Shown here piece after piece: positions 1 through 8,406 of a stretch of 64,000 nt of DNA (within the stretch, counting starts at the first letter, position 1; each line of letters starts with the position of its first letter). Made by a program: the position numbers and the translations under genes. The stretch lies in contig CAZAKZ010000001.1 of assembly GCA_964485695.1 (NCBI GenBank), forward strand, positions 57,521-121,520, read 5' to 3'. This DNA comes from CAZAKZ01 sp964485695 (GTDB lineage: Bacteria; Planctomycetota; JAFGQW01). The notes under the pieces were generated by a model. The model saw nothing but the letters and a program-made list of their open reading frames with translations, had not been told where the DNA came from and searched no databases.

Positions 1-2157
1 GTAGGAGATCTGGTTCACCAGCGTGATGTTGGACCGCTGGGTGTTGTAGACCGTCAGGCGGGGCGCAGTCATGAGGGTGGCCCGCTCGGTCTTCTCCACG
101 GCCCGGAGAACCAGGTTCAGCTGGGTATCGTCCAGGAAGGCGAACGAAAGCGTGAGGCCGCCCATGGGAGAGAGCATGTTGCCGATGACCCGGTCGAAGA
201 TGTTCTCGGTACGGGCACGGTAATCTCCGTCCTCGCCGTCGTTGTAGAAGGCGCCGGAGGAGGGGCTCTGGATGTTGTTGATGGGCAGGCCTGTGCTGCC
301 GTTGTCGAGGCCGGCACTGGCCATGTCCTCGGCGTGGTTGGTGACGTCGTCCAGAACGGCCAGGGTGCCCTTCTGGCCGGCGCCGCCCAGGCCGCGCCAG
401 TCCACACCGATCTCCTCCAGGAAGTTGTCCCGGACGGTGATGAACCGGGCTTCCACGGTCACGATGGACGTGGAGAAGCTCCTGAGGTTGTTGAGGAAGG
501 TGGTGATGCTGTTCTGGACATCCGCGGTGTGGATGACCAGGAGCCGGCCCGAAGAGAGGTCCACGCTCACGCCTTCCATCTCGTCCCAGGTCTTGGTGGC
601 GATGTTCTCCTTGATGAGCTCGATGAGGTCCTCGGCCTGGTAGGGCGGAGGCGCCTCCTCGGCGACGGCGCCGAAGATGCTGCTGCCTTCTTCATCAAAC
701 CCGGCCGCCTTCAGCCGGATCTCGGGGGGTGTGAAGTCCTGGACCGGGATGGTGAGGTCCCGGACGTCATGCACCACGGGGATGATCTTGCCCGTGGCCT
801 TTTCGGCCTTGGTGACGAAGATGACGTCGTGCTTGAAGATGTAGCCGAACTCGGGCTTGGAGCTCATGACCGTGTCCAGGGCCACGCCCACCTTCACCTT
901 TTCCAGGTTCAGGGGAAAGCCCAGTTCCGCGGACTGGAGCTCTTCCACGATCTCGCTGTCGATGACGAGGGGAATGTTGGCGACGCTCTTGATGAAGTCC
1001 AGGATGGCCTTCAGGTTGGCATCCCCGCTCTCGAACTGGAGCGGAATGGTCTCGGTCTTGAGCTTGTTCTTGATCTTCTGAACGGCCGGACTGTCCGCTT
1101 CGCCGTGGACCGGCGAATAGATCTTGCGGTCCAGGGTGATCTTGTCCCATTCGGTCTGGGTGGGCCACCGCAGGATGCTGGATTCGGGGATCTTGGTGGC
1201 GGCCACACTGATCCGCCAGCGCTTGAACCGCTCCTTGGATTCGGTGAGGTACTTCTTGTCGTTGAAGTGATGCCGGGCGTCCTGGATGGTCTCCTTCAGC
1301 TTCCGGGCTCTGAGGTTGGTGGGTTCCTCCTCGAGGACGTTGTCCACGAGATTCTCGGCCTCGTTGAAGCGATCCTCATCGAAACGCAGTTCGGCCTTTT
1401 CCAGGATCTTCAGGATGCGCGCCTGCTGGCGTTTCAGGGCCAGCTGCTCCTCTTCCCGGACCTTTTCGTAGGCCACCCTGCGTGCTTCCTCCTGGAGAAG
1501 CCTCTCCTCGTCCCTGGCCGCGGCCCTGGCGCCTTTCAGGCTGTTCATGGCCTGGTCCTTCAGGGCGGGCTCCTTTTCACCGAGCAGCGGCTGCCAGCTC
1601 ATGATGTTCACGGCGTGCTCGTACGCCCGGACGGCCTCACCGTATTTTCCTGCGCCCATGGCCTGGGCACCTTTTTCCAGAAGCTGGAGGACCTTGGCGT
1701 GCGCCGCCTCCAGCCGGATCTGGATCTTACGTTGCTCTCGTAGAGCCAAACTCTCCACCTCGCCGGACCGCTTTCCCAGGCGTTCCTGAACCTGCTTCAG
1801 GAGCATGCGGGCCCCGGGATGGACCGGATCGGTCTTGAGCGACTCGAGGAGAAGGGACTCAGCCTTGTCGAGGGCGCCGTCCTTCATGAGTTTCCGGGCG
1901 TCCTCTACGTAGGCCTTCATGAGAACCTTTTTACGCTCTTGGGCAATTTTGCGCCTGGCTTCCTCCTGGGATTGCGGGTCGTCCTGGTCCTGGACCAGGA
2001 CGAGGGGTTCAACCCCGTCATTAATAATGCTATCGCCAGGGGACCCGGGGGAAACGGGTTCTGAATTGACGACTGCACTGCAACCGTTGAACACGAACAT
2101 CGCGAGAAGTGCGCCAAGGATCAAGGCGCTGAAAGGAGCGCGTTCAAGCATCGCCAT
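1..2157 (-). CDS. Secretin-type outer-membrane lipoprotein (GspD/PilQ-like), 3' part outside window
   Basis: The first 719 residues are present and the frame is still open at base 1. The start is ATG at 2157. It begins with a lipoprotein-type signal ending in FNGC (Cys26), then a helical TPR-like region (about 70-300). An STN/N0-like domain (about 370-460) and an N1/N3-like ring domain (about 505-560) follow. The secretin core starts at about 565, with the motif DNFLEEIGVDWRGL and the barrel signature TAPRLTVYNTQRSNI near 697-711. It is a clear paralog of the secretin at 11603-14275, sharing those motifs and RARTEN. Secretins form the outer-membrane channel of type II secretion or type IV pili. 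The lipid anchor and N-terminal TPR-like part are not usual for GspD. It is the last gene of the minus-strand envelope array and has its own promoter near 2491-2520. The family is secure; which machine it serves is inferred. Confidence 0.85.
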   Translation of the reverse strand, partial: MAMLERAPFSALILGALLAMFVFNGCSAVVNSEPVSPGSPGDSIINDGVEPLVLVQDQDDPQSQEEARRKIAQERKKVLMKAYVEDARKLMKDGALDKAESLLLESLKTDPVHPGARMLLKQVQERLGKRSGEVESLALREQRKIQIRLEAAHAKVLQLLEKGAQAMGAGKYGEAVRAYEHAVNIMSWQPLLGEKEPALKDQAMNSLKGARAAARDEERLLQEEARRVAYEKVREEEQLALKRQQARILKILEKAELRFDEDRFNEAENLVDNVLEEEPTNLRARKLKETIQDARHHFNDKKYLTESKERFKRWRISVAATKIPESSILRWPTQTEWDKITLDRKIYSPVHGEADSPAVQKIKNKLKTETIPLQFESGDANLKAILDFIKSVANIPLVIDSEIVEELQSAELGFPLNLEKVKVGVALDTVMSSKPEFGYIFKHDVIFVTKAEKATGKIIPVVHDVRDLTIPVQDFTPPEIRLKAAGFDEEGSSIFGAVAEEAPPPYQAEDLIELIKENIATKTWDEMEGVSVDLSSGRLLVIHTADVQNSITTFLNNLRSFSTSIVTVEARFITVRDNFLEEIGVDWRGLGGAGQKGTLAVLDDVTNHAEDMASAGLDNGSTGLPINNIQSPSSGAFYNDGEDGDYRARTENIFDRVIGNMLSPMGGLTLSFAFLDDTQLNLVLRAVEKTERATLMTAPRLTVYNTQRSNITLVNQISY

Positions 2158-2490
2158 ACCTTTCAAAGTGGTTGGGCTCCAGGTCTGGATATCCAGCTAG
2201 CATCCAATGGGCATCGAGAACGAAACGACAGTTCCTTATCCAGGGACAGGATAAGGGCATCACGAGTTGAAAGGAAGAGAGGTGCCATCTTTTGCGCGCG
2301 ACCGCAACGACCTTGGACCCCGAGCGTCTCCTCAAGGCCCATGGCGGCAGCCTCATGCAAGGGTAGGTTACTAACAGCCCCTTCTTCAAACAGAGGTACC
2401 CGGACCGCACACGGGTCGAGTACCGCTGCCCGTAAGTCTTCGCGTAACGCTCTCTTATCCCTTTTTTCTTAACCTGATTTAGAGGCGCGG
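2158..2490 (-). other. Long 5' leader of the left secretin gene, with hairpin at 2234-2256
   Basis: About 330 nt separate the predicted transcription start (near 2484) from the secretin start codon at 2157, and no convincing gene lies in between. The leader contains a perfect 8-bp stem, CCTTATCC (2234-2241) pairing with GGATAAGG (2249-2256), with a 7-nt loop and no U-tract after it. No known riboswitch core was recognised. It may be a regulatory leader or simply an untranslated region. Confidence 0.4.
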
Positions 2491-2520
2491 ATTATAGCAG
2501 AGCGGAAAATGTAGAGTCAA
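2491..2520 (-). promoter_or_regulatory. Sigma70-type promoter for the left secretin
   Basis: Read on the minus strand, TTGACT (2520-2515) is followed by an 18-bp spacer and a perfect TATAAT (2496-2491). It points towards the secretin gene at 2157 and lies between it and the stop of the sulfatase-like gene. The match is strong by E. coli standards; the sigma factor preference of this organism is unknown. Confidence 0.65.
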
Positions 2521-2682
2521 CAAAAAAGGTTTTCTCCCAGGCGATTGTAACTTCTTTCTGAAAAGGGGGTTGGGGGACTATTTTTATGGCTGTTTGGCCC
2601 CGGTAAAGAAATGGACCGGACGCTGTCCCCTCCGAAGAGAGAATTCTCCTGAATTTCCCGCAACCTCGGGTCCGCGTGGCCG

Positions 2683-4608
2683 TCACGGTTTCTTCTTCCG
2701 GTTTTCCACCTTTCGCTTCAGCAGAAGCCGGTCGATCTCCTCTCGTTGCATCCGGAGCATCTTGCCATGGGGAAATCGCTTCAGCCCTTCCCGGTTCTCC
2801 AGGTCCGCCCTGTCCAGGTCGGCGAGGGTCGAGGGAGGAAGATAAGCCTGGGCCAGGAAGAAGCGGGTTTCGTTGTTCTCGTATCCATTCAGAATGATCT
2901 CCTCTGCGCCCACGACCACGGGTTTCGGGTCGTTCAGGAGGAGGAAGCAAAGGAACAGCAGGTTCTGTGCCCCCTTGTGCTGGGGGCGGCGGTTCAGCAC
3001 CTTCATGAATTGCTTCTTGGCTCTTTCGAGGTGGTCCACGAGGACTTCGGGCCGGGCACCGGGCTTTTTCCCCAGGACCTTGCTGAGGTTTCGATGGGTC
3101 CTCCCACACCAGTAGCGGTAGCTCGGATTGTCGGGGTCCCGCTTCAGGAGGATGTCCAGGAGGTCCAGGGCCTTGTGCAGGGAGGCGGGCTTCCTGGAGA
3201 AGGAGAGTTGCTTGGCCTTCTCGAAGGCGGTGACGTCTCCCACGGCTTCCATGGGAATCCTGCGTTTGCCGACGAGGTGCGCGTCCTTCTTAAGGGTGGG
3301 ACCTGCATGGGGTGCCTGGAGGTACCCCGGGGGGGCGTTCAAGGCACCGCTTCCACCCGGCGGGGGGGCACCGAAGGAGCCCACGAGTCGGGCCAGCGCG
3401 ATGCGGAGGGGCCGCACTCGTTCCGATTCCTTCAGGGACAGGTCTGTCAACTCGCCGGGATCCTTGGACAGGTCGAAGAGCCGCACCGCCTTGTCGGCCT
3501 CGATGAGGAGTTCAGGCCCCAGGCGCACACACCGCAGGGGGGCCCATCCGAAGTGGAGGAAATCGTACAAGCTCTCTCCGTACAGGGGCCGACGAGCGGG
3601 CATGGATTCTTCCCCCTTCAGGGCCCGGAGGAGACTCAGGCCCGAGACCCGGGGCGGTTTTGCGTCCAGGAGGTGGTAGAGCGTGGGCGCCAGGTCCACC
3701 AGGCCGACGGGCTCCCGGATCGTGCGCCCCCCTTTCCAGCCCTTCGGCCAGGCAAAGATGAGGGGGACCCGCAGGGTGCTCCCGTGGACCAGATGGGCGT
3801 GGGTCTGCTCGTTGTGCTCGCCCAGGCCCTCGCCATGGTCCGAGGTGGCGATGACCACGGTGTCGTCGAGGCGCCCCGCGTCCTCGAGGATCTTCAGCAA
3901 GCGGCCCACGCAGGCGTCCACGTAGGCCACCTCTGCCGCATACGGGTGGTCCGGAAACCGGGAAGCATGGGGTTCCGGTGCCTGGTAGGGGTGGTGGGGA
4001 TCGAAGAGGTGAACCCAGAGGAAGAAGGGCTTGCGAGAGGACAGCATGGCCTTCAGCCACATTCCAGCCACCCGCACCGTCTCTCCGCCGCGTCGCTCCG
4101 GGGGAGTCAGGCGGCTCGGGCTCTCGTTGGTGTGGGCGTTGTAGAGTCCAAATCCGCGTCGCAGTCCCCATTTCTCGGCCACGGGTTCGGCCGAGACAAA
4201 GGCTGCTGTGTTGTAGCCCCGCTCCTGGAAGGCCGTAGTGACCACCGGGATGGACGGCGAGAGGGCCCGGGGGCTGTTGTCCCGAAGGCCGTGCTCCGGC
4301 GGGTAGAGGCCCGTGAAGAGGGTGGCGTGGCTGGGCAGGGTGATGGGGCACGGAGCCAGGGCGTTCTCGAACCGCACCCCGCGCCGGGCGAGGCGGTCGA
4401 GGACCGGCGTGGGATCTCCCTTTGCCCCGTAGCAGCCCAGGGCATCGGCCCGGGTGGTGTCCAGGGTGAAGAGAAGGATACAGGGGGGGGCTTCGTCCCC
4501 GGGAACAGGGGAGGCAGCGCTCCGAGTGGATACGAGGACCAGCCCCAGGAGGAGGGCCACCGGGACTCCACCGCTGTGCAAGAAGGTATTTCGGAGAAGG
4601 TGCAGCAT
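2683..4608 (-). CDS. Sulfatase/alkaline-phosphatase-fold protein with C-terminal TPR-like region
   Basis: 641 aa with an N-terminal hydrophobic signal segment, so probably exported. The metal-binding start of the fold is visible as TLDTTRADALGCYG (48-61), and a later metal site as SDHGEGLGEH. At the nucleophile site, where true sulfatases have C/S-x-P-x-R, this protein has T-L-P-S-H (90-94). It therefore cannot carry formylglycine and belongs to the threonine branch of the superfamily. The substrate is unknown; a phosphoester or phosphoglycan role is possible. After about residue 440 the sequence is helical and repeat-like (LLKRDPDNPSYRYWCGR). The start at 4608 has GAGGG upstream. It sits 38 bp after the ExbD-like lipoprotein gene and before the secretin promoter, so it probably ends the exbB operon. 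Confidence 0.8.
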   Translation of the reverse strand: MLHLLRNTFLHSGGVPVALLLGLVLVSTRSAASPVPGDEAPPCILLFTLDTTRADALGCYGAKGDPTPVLDRLARRGVRFENALAPCPITLPSHATLFTGLYPPEHGLRDNSPRALSPSIPVVTTAFQERGYNTAAFVSAEPVAEKWGLRRGFGLYNAHTNESPSRLTPPERRGGETVRVAGMWLKAMLSSRKPFFLWVHLFDPHHPYQAPEPHASRFPDHPYAAEVAYVDACVGRLLKILEDAGRLDDTVVIATSDHGEGLGEHNEQTHAHLVHGSTLRVPLIFAWPKGWKGGRTIREPVGLVDLAPTLYHLLDAKPPRVSGLSLLRALKGEESMPARRPLYGESLYDFLHFGWAPLRCVRLGPELLIEADKAVRLFDLSKDPGELTDLSLKESERVRPLRIALARLVGSFGAPPPGGSGALNAPPGYLQAPHAGPTLKKDAHLVGKRRIPMEAVGDVTAFEKAKQLSFSRKPASLHKALDLLDILLKRDPDNPSYRYWCGRTHRNLSKVLGKKPGARPEVLVDHLERAKKQFMKVLNRRPQHKGAQNLLFLCFLLLNDPKPVVVGAEEIILNGYENNETRFFLAQAYLPPSTLADLDRADLENREGLKRFPHGKMLRMQREEIDRLLLKRKVENRKKKP

Positions 4609-4646
4609 GAGTCAGCCCTCTCAAGACGCCGGAAGCCGGGCTACAT

Positions 4647-5093
4647 TCACCTGCTTCGACTGTTTTTACGTAGGGACGACCGGGCGAATTCCAGCCGGGT
4701 GATCCCGGCCCGGGTACAGATGGTCACGAGGCGCGTGACATAGGTGTGAGGCACACGGGGATGGATGTCAAGCACGCCCTCCTTGGCGGGCGGTTCGTCG
4801 TTCAGGGCCTGGACCCTCTCGCGCACCGCGGACGTGGCCTCCGGAAGGTATCCGATGCGGTTCCCGTCCACGGAGCATACGCATCGGTCTTCCTCCATGA
4901 AGAGCTTGAGGGAGATCTTCCGGAGGTGGATGTCCACCCGGGTCTCGGACACAGGCGCCGGGGATCGCGGAACCGATGCGGCATCGGAGGGGAGGGGAGA
5001 TCGGGGCGGTGGACGGTCCGACCCGCAGCCCTGGAATCCCAGGAGGGCGAGGAGGAGTCCCGGCAGGAGGGTGGGGAGACGGTTTGTTTTCAT
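4647..5093 (-). CDS. Lipoprotein carrying an ExbD/TolR-like periplasmic domain without the membrane helix
   Basis: 148 aa from ATG 5093 (an ATG 30 bp upstream is less likely because the signal peptide starts at the inner one). The signal ends FQGC (Cys23), followed by a Pro/Ser-rich linker. Residues about 52-137 align by eye with the periplasmic half of the adjacent ExbD (5211-5687). Paired segments are CVCSVDG versus CICYING, IGYLPEAT versus LGIMPTAAT, and HPRVPHTYV versus DPKVPHKYV. The proton-channel helix with its Asp is absent, so it cannot be a motor subunit itself. It may cap, dimerise with or regulate the ExbD pair from the membrane surface, but that is inference. It lies 117 bp downstream of exbD in the same orientation. 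Confidence 0.75.
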   Translation of the reverse strand: MKTNRLPTLLPGLLLALLGFQGCGSDRPPPRSPLPSDAASVPRSPAPVSETRVDIHLRKISLKLFMEEDRCVCSVDGNRIGYLPEATSAVRERVQALNDEPPAKEGVLDIHPRVPHTYVTRLVTICTRAGITRLEFARSSLRKNSRSR

Positions 5094-5210
5094 GTCCTCT
5101 TTGCGGCCACGCTCCGGGATCAAAAAAGCAGGAGAAATCGGCGCCGCCGGGCGCCGATCCTCCTGCTCGAGTGGATCTTCAGTGGTTCTGCCTGGAATCG
5201 ATTCTGGAAG

Positions 5211-5687
5211 CTATTTCTTCTTGGCCTTCTTCTTTTTCAGTTCGGGCAGCGCACCCGTGAAGGTGATCTCGGCCAGTTTTGCCCGCATGCATTCATCCAC
5301 GATGGACACCACGTACTTGTGGGGTACCTTCGGATCCGGGTCGATCTCGGCCGGACTATTCTCGCTGGCCGTCTTCAGCCGATGGATTGTCTTGTAGGCC
5401 TTGGTGGCGGCAGTGGGCATGATGCCCAGGGGCTTTCCGTTGATGTAGCAGATGCAGTCCGCACCACGCAAGCTGAGCTTGATGCGAATTTTCTCCACGG
5501 GTTCGAGTTCCTCGAAGTGGGTGTTCAATCCCTTGTCGGTGGGGAGGTACGTAGCGAGCTTGTTCTCGAGGATCTTGAACTTGAGCGTGCACATGAAGAA
5601 GATCAGCAGAAGGAAGACCACATCGATCATCGGCGTGAACTCCATGGTGATGTCACGCTTCATGGCGCGCTGATTGCTAGATGCCAT
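5211..5687 (-). CDS. exbD: ExbD/TolR family biopolymer transport protein (second copy)
   Basis: 158 aa. The start at 5687 is set by a strong AAGGAGGAG ribosome-binding site just upstream. It has a short cytoplasmic N-terminus, then one membrane helix with the family motif FTPMIDVVFLLLIFFM; Asp22 is the conserved protonatable residue. The periplasmic domain follows, ending in a Lys-rich tail (KKKKAKKK). ExbD/TolR dimers sit in an ExbB/TolQ pentamer and turn proton flow into work across the periplasm. The C-I-C motif (78-80) in the periplasmic domain is shared with the downstream lipoprotein and could hold a disulfide or metal. It is transcribed after exbB and the first exbD, 14 bp from the latter. 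Confidence 0.9.
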   Translation of the reverse strand: MASSNQRAMKRDITMEFTPMIDVVFLLLIFFMCTLKFKILENKLATYLPTDKGLNTHFEELEPVEKIRIKLSLRGADCICYINGKPLGIMPTAATKAYKTIHRLKTASENSPAEIDPDPKVPHKYVVSIVDECMRAKLAEITFTGALPELKKKKAKKK

Positions 5688-5701
5688 GATCTCCTCCTTT
5701 C

Positions 5702-6172
5702 TCAATCCTCATCGGGTTTGATCTCGGCTGCGGCCAGCAGCACCTTGTAGATTTGAATGTCCTTGTCGGCGCAGATCTGCATGACCTGCTGGACCATCCT
5801 GAAGGGGGCATCCTTGTCGCAGCGGATCAGGATCGGGATCTCCGAGAACTTGGTCTTCCTGTTGATCCTGCTCCGGGCAATGGGATACATCCAGGTCTTG
5901 AGTTCGTCGAGGGTGTACGGTTTCTGCTTCACGTAGATCTCGCTCATCTCGTCATCCTCGTCCCAGGTGATGTTGACGGTGATGCGGTTCTTCTCGGGCT
6001 TCTTGTCGGGCTCTCCCATCTCGGATTTGGGCAGCTGGAGTTTCACCAGGTCCTTCTGCGTCAGGTCCACCACGATCATGAAGAACACGATGAGCAAGAA
6101 CACCACATCGATCATGGGCGTCATGTTGATCTCGAGCGGTTCAGGCTCGTTGTCGGCTTTGGTCAACTTCAT
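5702..6172 (-). CDS. exbD: ExbD/TolR family biopolymer transport protein (first copy)
   Basis: 156 aa. One membrane helix lies at about 17-37 with the motif NMTPMIDVVFLLIVFF; Asp22 matches the conserved proton-carrying residue. The periplasmic domain (40-156) is acidic and divergent from the second copy. It lies 25 bp after exbB and directly before the second exbD, giving the order TolQ-TolR-TolR. That order is seen in TonB/Tol-type motors and in the Myxococcus AglRQS gliding motor, so the job could be envelope energisation or motility. No TonB, TolA or Pal gene is next to it. Confidence 0.9.
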   Translation of the reverse strand: MKLTKADNEPEPLEINMTPMIDVVFLLIVFFMIVVDLTQKDLVKLQLPKSEMGEPDKKPEKNRITVNITWDEDDEMSEIYVKQKPYTLDELKTWMYPIARSRINRKTKFSEIPILIRCDKDAPFRMVQQVMQICADKDIQIYKVLLAAAEIKPDED

Positions 6173-6197
6173 TCGAGAGCCTCCTTAGTCAGTATTC

Positions 6198-6932
6198 TCA
6201 GTCCGTGGGACGGAACTTGTCGAAAAGCTCTCCTGTCAAGGCGCCGATCTCGAGTACGAGCATCACGACCTTGTTTCTGAAGTAGAAGAAGAAAACCATG
6301 GTCGGGATGGCGACGAGCAACCCGAGGAAGGTGGTCACGAGCGCCATGGAAATACCGATGGCCAGGTCGCCGGGGTCGGCCGCACCCTTCTTCTCGGCGA
6401 TGATGGTGAAGGCGATGATCATGCCGAACACGGTTCCGAACAGGCCGAGCATGGGGGCGATGGTGCCGATGAGCGACAGGTAGCTGATCTTCTGGTGGAG
6501 CTTGACGCTCTCCTCCTCGCCGACCTCGCTCACGGCTGCTTCCATGGCCTCGAAGCCGCCGGACATGCGGTGCAGGGCCGCGCCGACCACGTTCGTGAAG
6601 GCAGTGGGCTCGGCCTCGCAGAGCTCCATGGCCTCCTGGTAGTTCTCCTGGTCGAACAGCTCGTGCATCTGGTCGACGATTTCAGGCGGGGCGAGCTTGT
6701 CGCGACGGATCGATACGAAGTGTTCGATGATCAACGACAGGGATATGATCGATACGAGGATGATCACCCACCCGATGGTTCCGGCACCACTCAGGATGTC
6801 GCCGATGGTCACATTGCCCGTCGGCGCTGCCTCCTCTCCTTCATCATCTTGCGCAAAGGCAGATCCCGTAGAGGCGAATAAAGCGACGATCGCTATCATG
6901 AAAAGAATAAAGATGACCCTCTTTTCCTGCAT
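6198..6932 (-). CDS. exbB: ExbB/TolQ/MotA family proton channel protein
   Basis: 244 aa. It begins with a cleavable-looking signal peptide (MQEKRVIFILFMIAIV...AFAQ, about 1-27), which many ExbB proteins of large-envelope bacteria have. Three membrane helices follow at about 50-72, 150-175 and 190-215. The conserved core includes LIGTIAPMLGLFGTVFGMI and a Thr-containing third helix (SMALVTTFLGLLVAIPT). It forms the pentameric stator around an ExbD dimer. It opens the exbB-exbD-exbD-lipoprotein-sulfatase-like run; an upstream promoter was not identified. Confidence 0.92.
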   Translation of the reverse strand: MQEKRVIFILFMIAIVALFASTGSAFAQDDEGEEAAPTGNVTIGDILSGAGTIGWVIILVSIISLSLIIEHFVSIRRDKLAPPEIVDQMHELFDQENYQEAMELCEAEPTAFTNVVGAALHRMSGGFEAMEAAVSEVGEEESVKLHQKISYLSLIGTIAPMLGLFGTVFGMIIAFTIIAEKKGAADPGDLAIGISMALVTTFLGLLVAIPTMVFFFYFRNKVVMLVLEIGALTGELFDKFRPTD

Positions 6933-7104
6933 TACCCACGTACTCCTTCAACGAGTGTTTCCACGTCTTGAACACCGGCCTCCCCTGCGGACAGGGCAGG
7001 TCCGGACAACAATTCGTGAAGCTACTGCTTCACGGGATAATCTCGAAGTTCTTCGCGACTCGATACCGTGGTTCCGTGATACCAAAGGGGTGATCTCGAT
7101 CAGA

Positions 7105-8256
7105 TCAACCCCGGACGCGCTTCAATCCTTCCTTTGCCTTGCTCACCCAGGCCGTGGTATTGTACTGATCCAGGATTTCCTGGTAGTAGCGCCCGGCCTC
7201 GATCTTGGCTCCGGACTCCCCTTTCTTGGCCAGGGCTTCACAGACCTGGCCAAGGTGGTAGGAAGCCTCCGCCATGATCTCCAGGTCCTTCTTGTCCGTG
7301 CCGAAATAGACCACCCGGGCCGTCAACAGGTTCTCCCGGGCCTCGTGGGGCTTGCCGAAGTCATCCAGCAGGACCTGACCGAGACCGATATAGGCGGCCG
7401 CGGCCGCCCGGTTGTTCCAGGTGGAATCGATCTGACGGACCAGGGCCCGGAACTCGTTCAGGGCCTTGTCCTTGTTCCCTTGCTTGCGCATGACCTTGGC
7501 CTTCAAGATCTGCGCTTCGTTGGCCCAGTCCTTGTGCTTGTTGCTTCTGGCGAAGGTCACGAGGGTGTCCAGCTTGGAAACGGCTTCGCTGTAGAGCTGG
7601 GCAGCCTCCATGGCCTTGGCTCCCAGGAGCTTGGCCTTCAGGTACCAGGTCTTCTCCGACCAGGAGGAAGACTCCTTCTCGAACTTGTCGGCTTCCCCCA
7701 CCGCCTTCCGGGGGTCTCCGGAGGCGATGAGTGCCTGGAGGTAGAGTTCCTGGAAATTGGGCTTGAAGAAATTGTCAGGGAACTCGGTGAAGACCGCGGA
7801 GACGATCTTCACCGCTTCCGCGGCCCGCCCCTTGTGCTTGGTCTGAATGGCCCAGCCCACGTACGCTTCGGCCGTATGGAGCTGGCACCAGACGCTGGCC
7901 CACCAGGTCCTGACGTTGGGATCCGTCCGCGCCTCCTTGAAGGCCTTGATGGCCGTCTGGAAGTCGCCCTTCCGGAGGAGTTCTACACCGGCCGTGAAGG
8001 CCTGGGGCGTGTCTCCGAACCGGATCCTCCGCACAGAATCCCGCGGCAGGGTCTGCTCCTGGAGCCCTTCCCTGGGGATGTAAGAGACGTTGGAATAGGA
8101 CGCCTTGGTGACCTGGTAGACGCGGGTGGTCTTTCCCCCCTTCCGGAGGATGAGATCTTCGGCCAGAGCGGTGCTGCTCGAGAGAATAATCCAGGTTGTG
8201 ACCCAGGTTGTGACCCAGGCTGCACTCAGGAGGCAAAGAAAAAAGTGCCTTTTCAT
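7105..8256 (-). CDS. Exported TPR protein of unknown role
   Basis: 383 aa from ATG 8256, where a signal peptide begins (MKRHFFLCLLSAAWVTTW...TALA). A short beta-rich module follows (LILRKGGKTTRVYQV ... DSVRRIRFGD). It resembles the start of the exported protein at 36398-38017 (VITLKDGTVLIGKIL). The rest, about 80-380, is TPR-like helical repeats (for example FQTAIKAFKEARTDPN and KDKALNEFRALVRQI). It probably acts as a periplasmic scaffold. It sits between the larger TPR gene and exbB. The signal peptide holds a perfect 12-bp duplication (VTTWVTTW). Confidence 0.8.
   Translation of the reverse strand: MKRHFFLCLLSAAWVTTWVTTWIILSSSTALAEDLILRKGGKTTRVYQVTKASYSNVSYIPREGLQEQTLPRDSVRRIRFGDTPQAFTAGVELLRKGDFQTAIKAFKEARTDPNVRTWWASVWCQLHTAEAYVGWAIQTKHKGRAAEAVKIVSAVFTEFPDNFFKPNFQELYLQALIASGDPRKAVGEADKFEKESSSWSEKTWYLKAKLLGAKAMEAAQLYSEAVSKLDTLVTFARSNKHKDWANEAQILKAKVMRKQGNKDKALNEFRALVRQIDSTWNNRAAAAAYIGLGQVLLDDFGKPHEARENLLTARVVYFGTDKKDLEIMAEASYHLGQVCEALAKKGESGAKIEAGRYYQEILDQYNTTAWVSKAKEGLKRVRG
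8191..8218. repeat. 12-bp tandem duplication inside a signal peptide
   Basis: CCAGGTTGTGAC occurs twice back to back (8191-8202 and 8203-8214), with a third partial copy. It keeps the reading frame of the TPR gene and duplicates the four residues VTTW. Confidence 0.9.
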
Positions 8257-8292
8257 GGTCTTTCTCGTATTTCTCCGGGCCGACAAGCCGTA

Positions 8293-8321
8293 ATTATAGT
8301 CCTCGAAGGGCCCATTACCAG
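8293..8321 (-). promoter_or_regulatory. Candidate sigma70-type promoter upstream of the TPR gene at 7105-8256
   Basis: On the minus strand a perfect TATAAT (8298-8293) lies 17 bp after a weak CTGGTA (8321-8316). It would start transcription about 30 nt before the ATG at 8256. The -35 box is poor, so this is tentative. Confidence 0.4.
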
Positions 8322-8370
8322 AGCCGGGTTCGATCTGGCCCCATCCTCCAAGCTTCAAGATCCGGTTCCT

Positions 8371-8406
8371 TACCCTATTTTGACACCTATTTCGGCACCT
8401 ATTTTG
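8371..8406. repeat. Three 12-bp imperfect tandem units between two TPR genes
   Basis: The units TACCCTATTTTG, ACACCTATTTCG and GCACCTATTTTG follow each other without gaps; the last overlaps the stop codon of the 8399-11338 gene. Function is unknown. Confidence 0.8.

Noticed and set aside
334..1743. Plus-strand open frame of 469 codons
   Set aside because: It is the antisense shadow of the left secretin gene; its protein is Asp/Gly/Leu-rich without family motifs, while the minus strand has clear secretin motifs.
2683..4608. Canonical formylglycine sulfatase
   Set aside because: The C/S-x-P-x-R site is T-L-P-S-H, so the enzyme cannot be matured to formylglycine.
2746..4743. Plus-strand open frame of 665 codons
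   Set aside because: Antisense of the sulfatase-like gene, which has recognisable metal-binding motifs; no motif on the plus strand.
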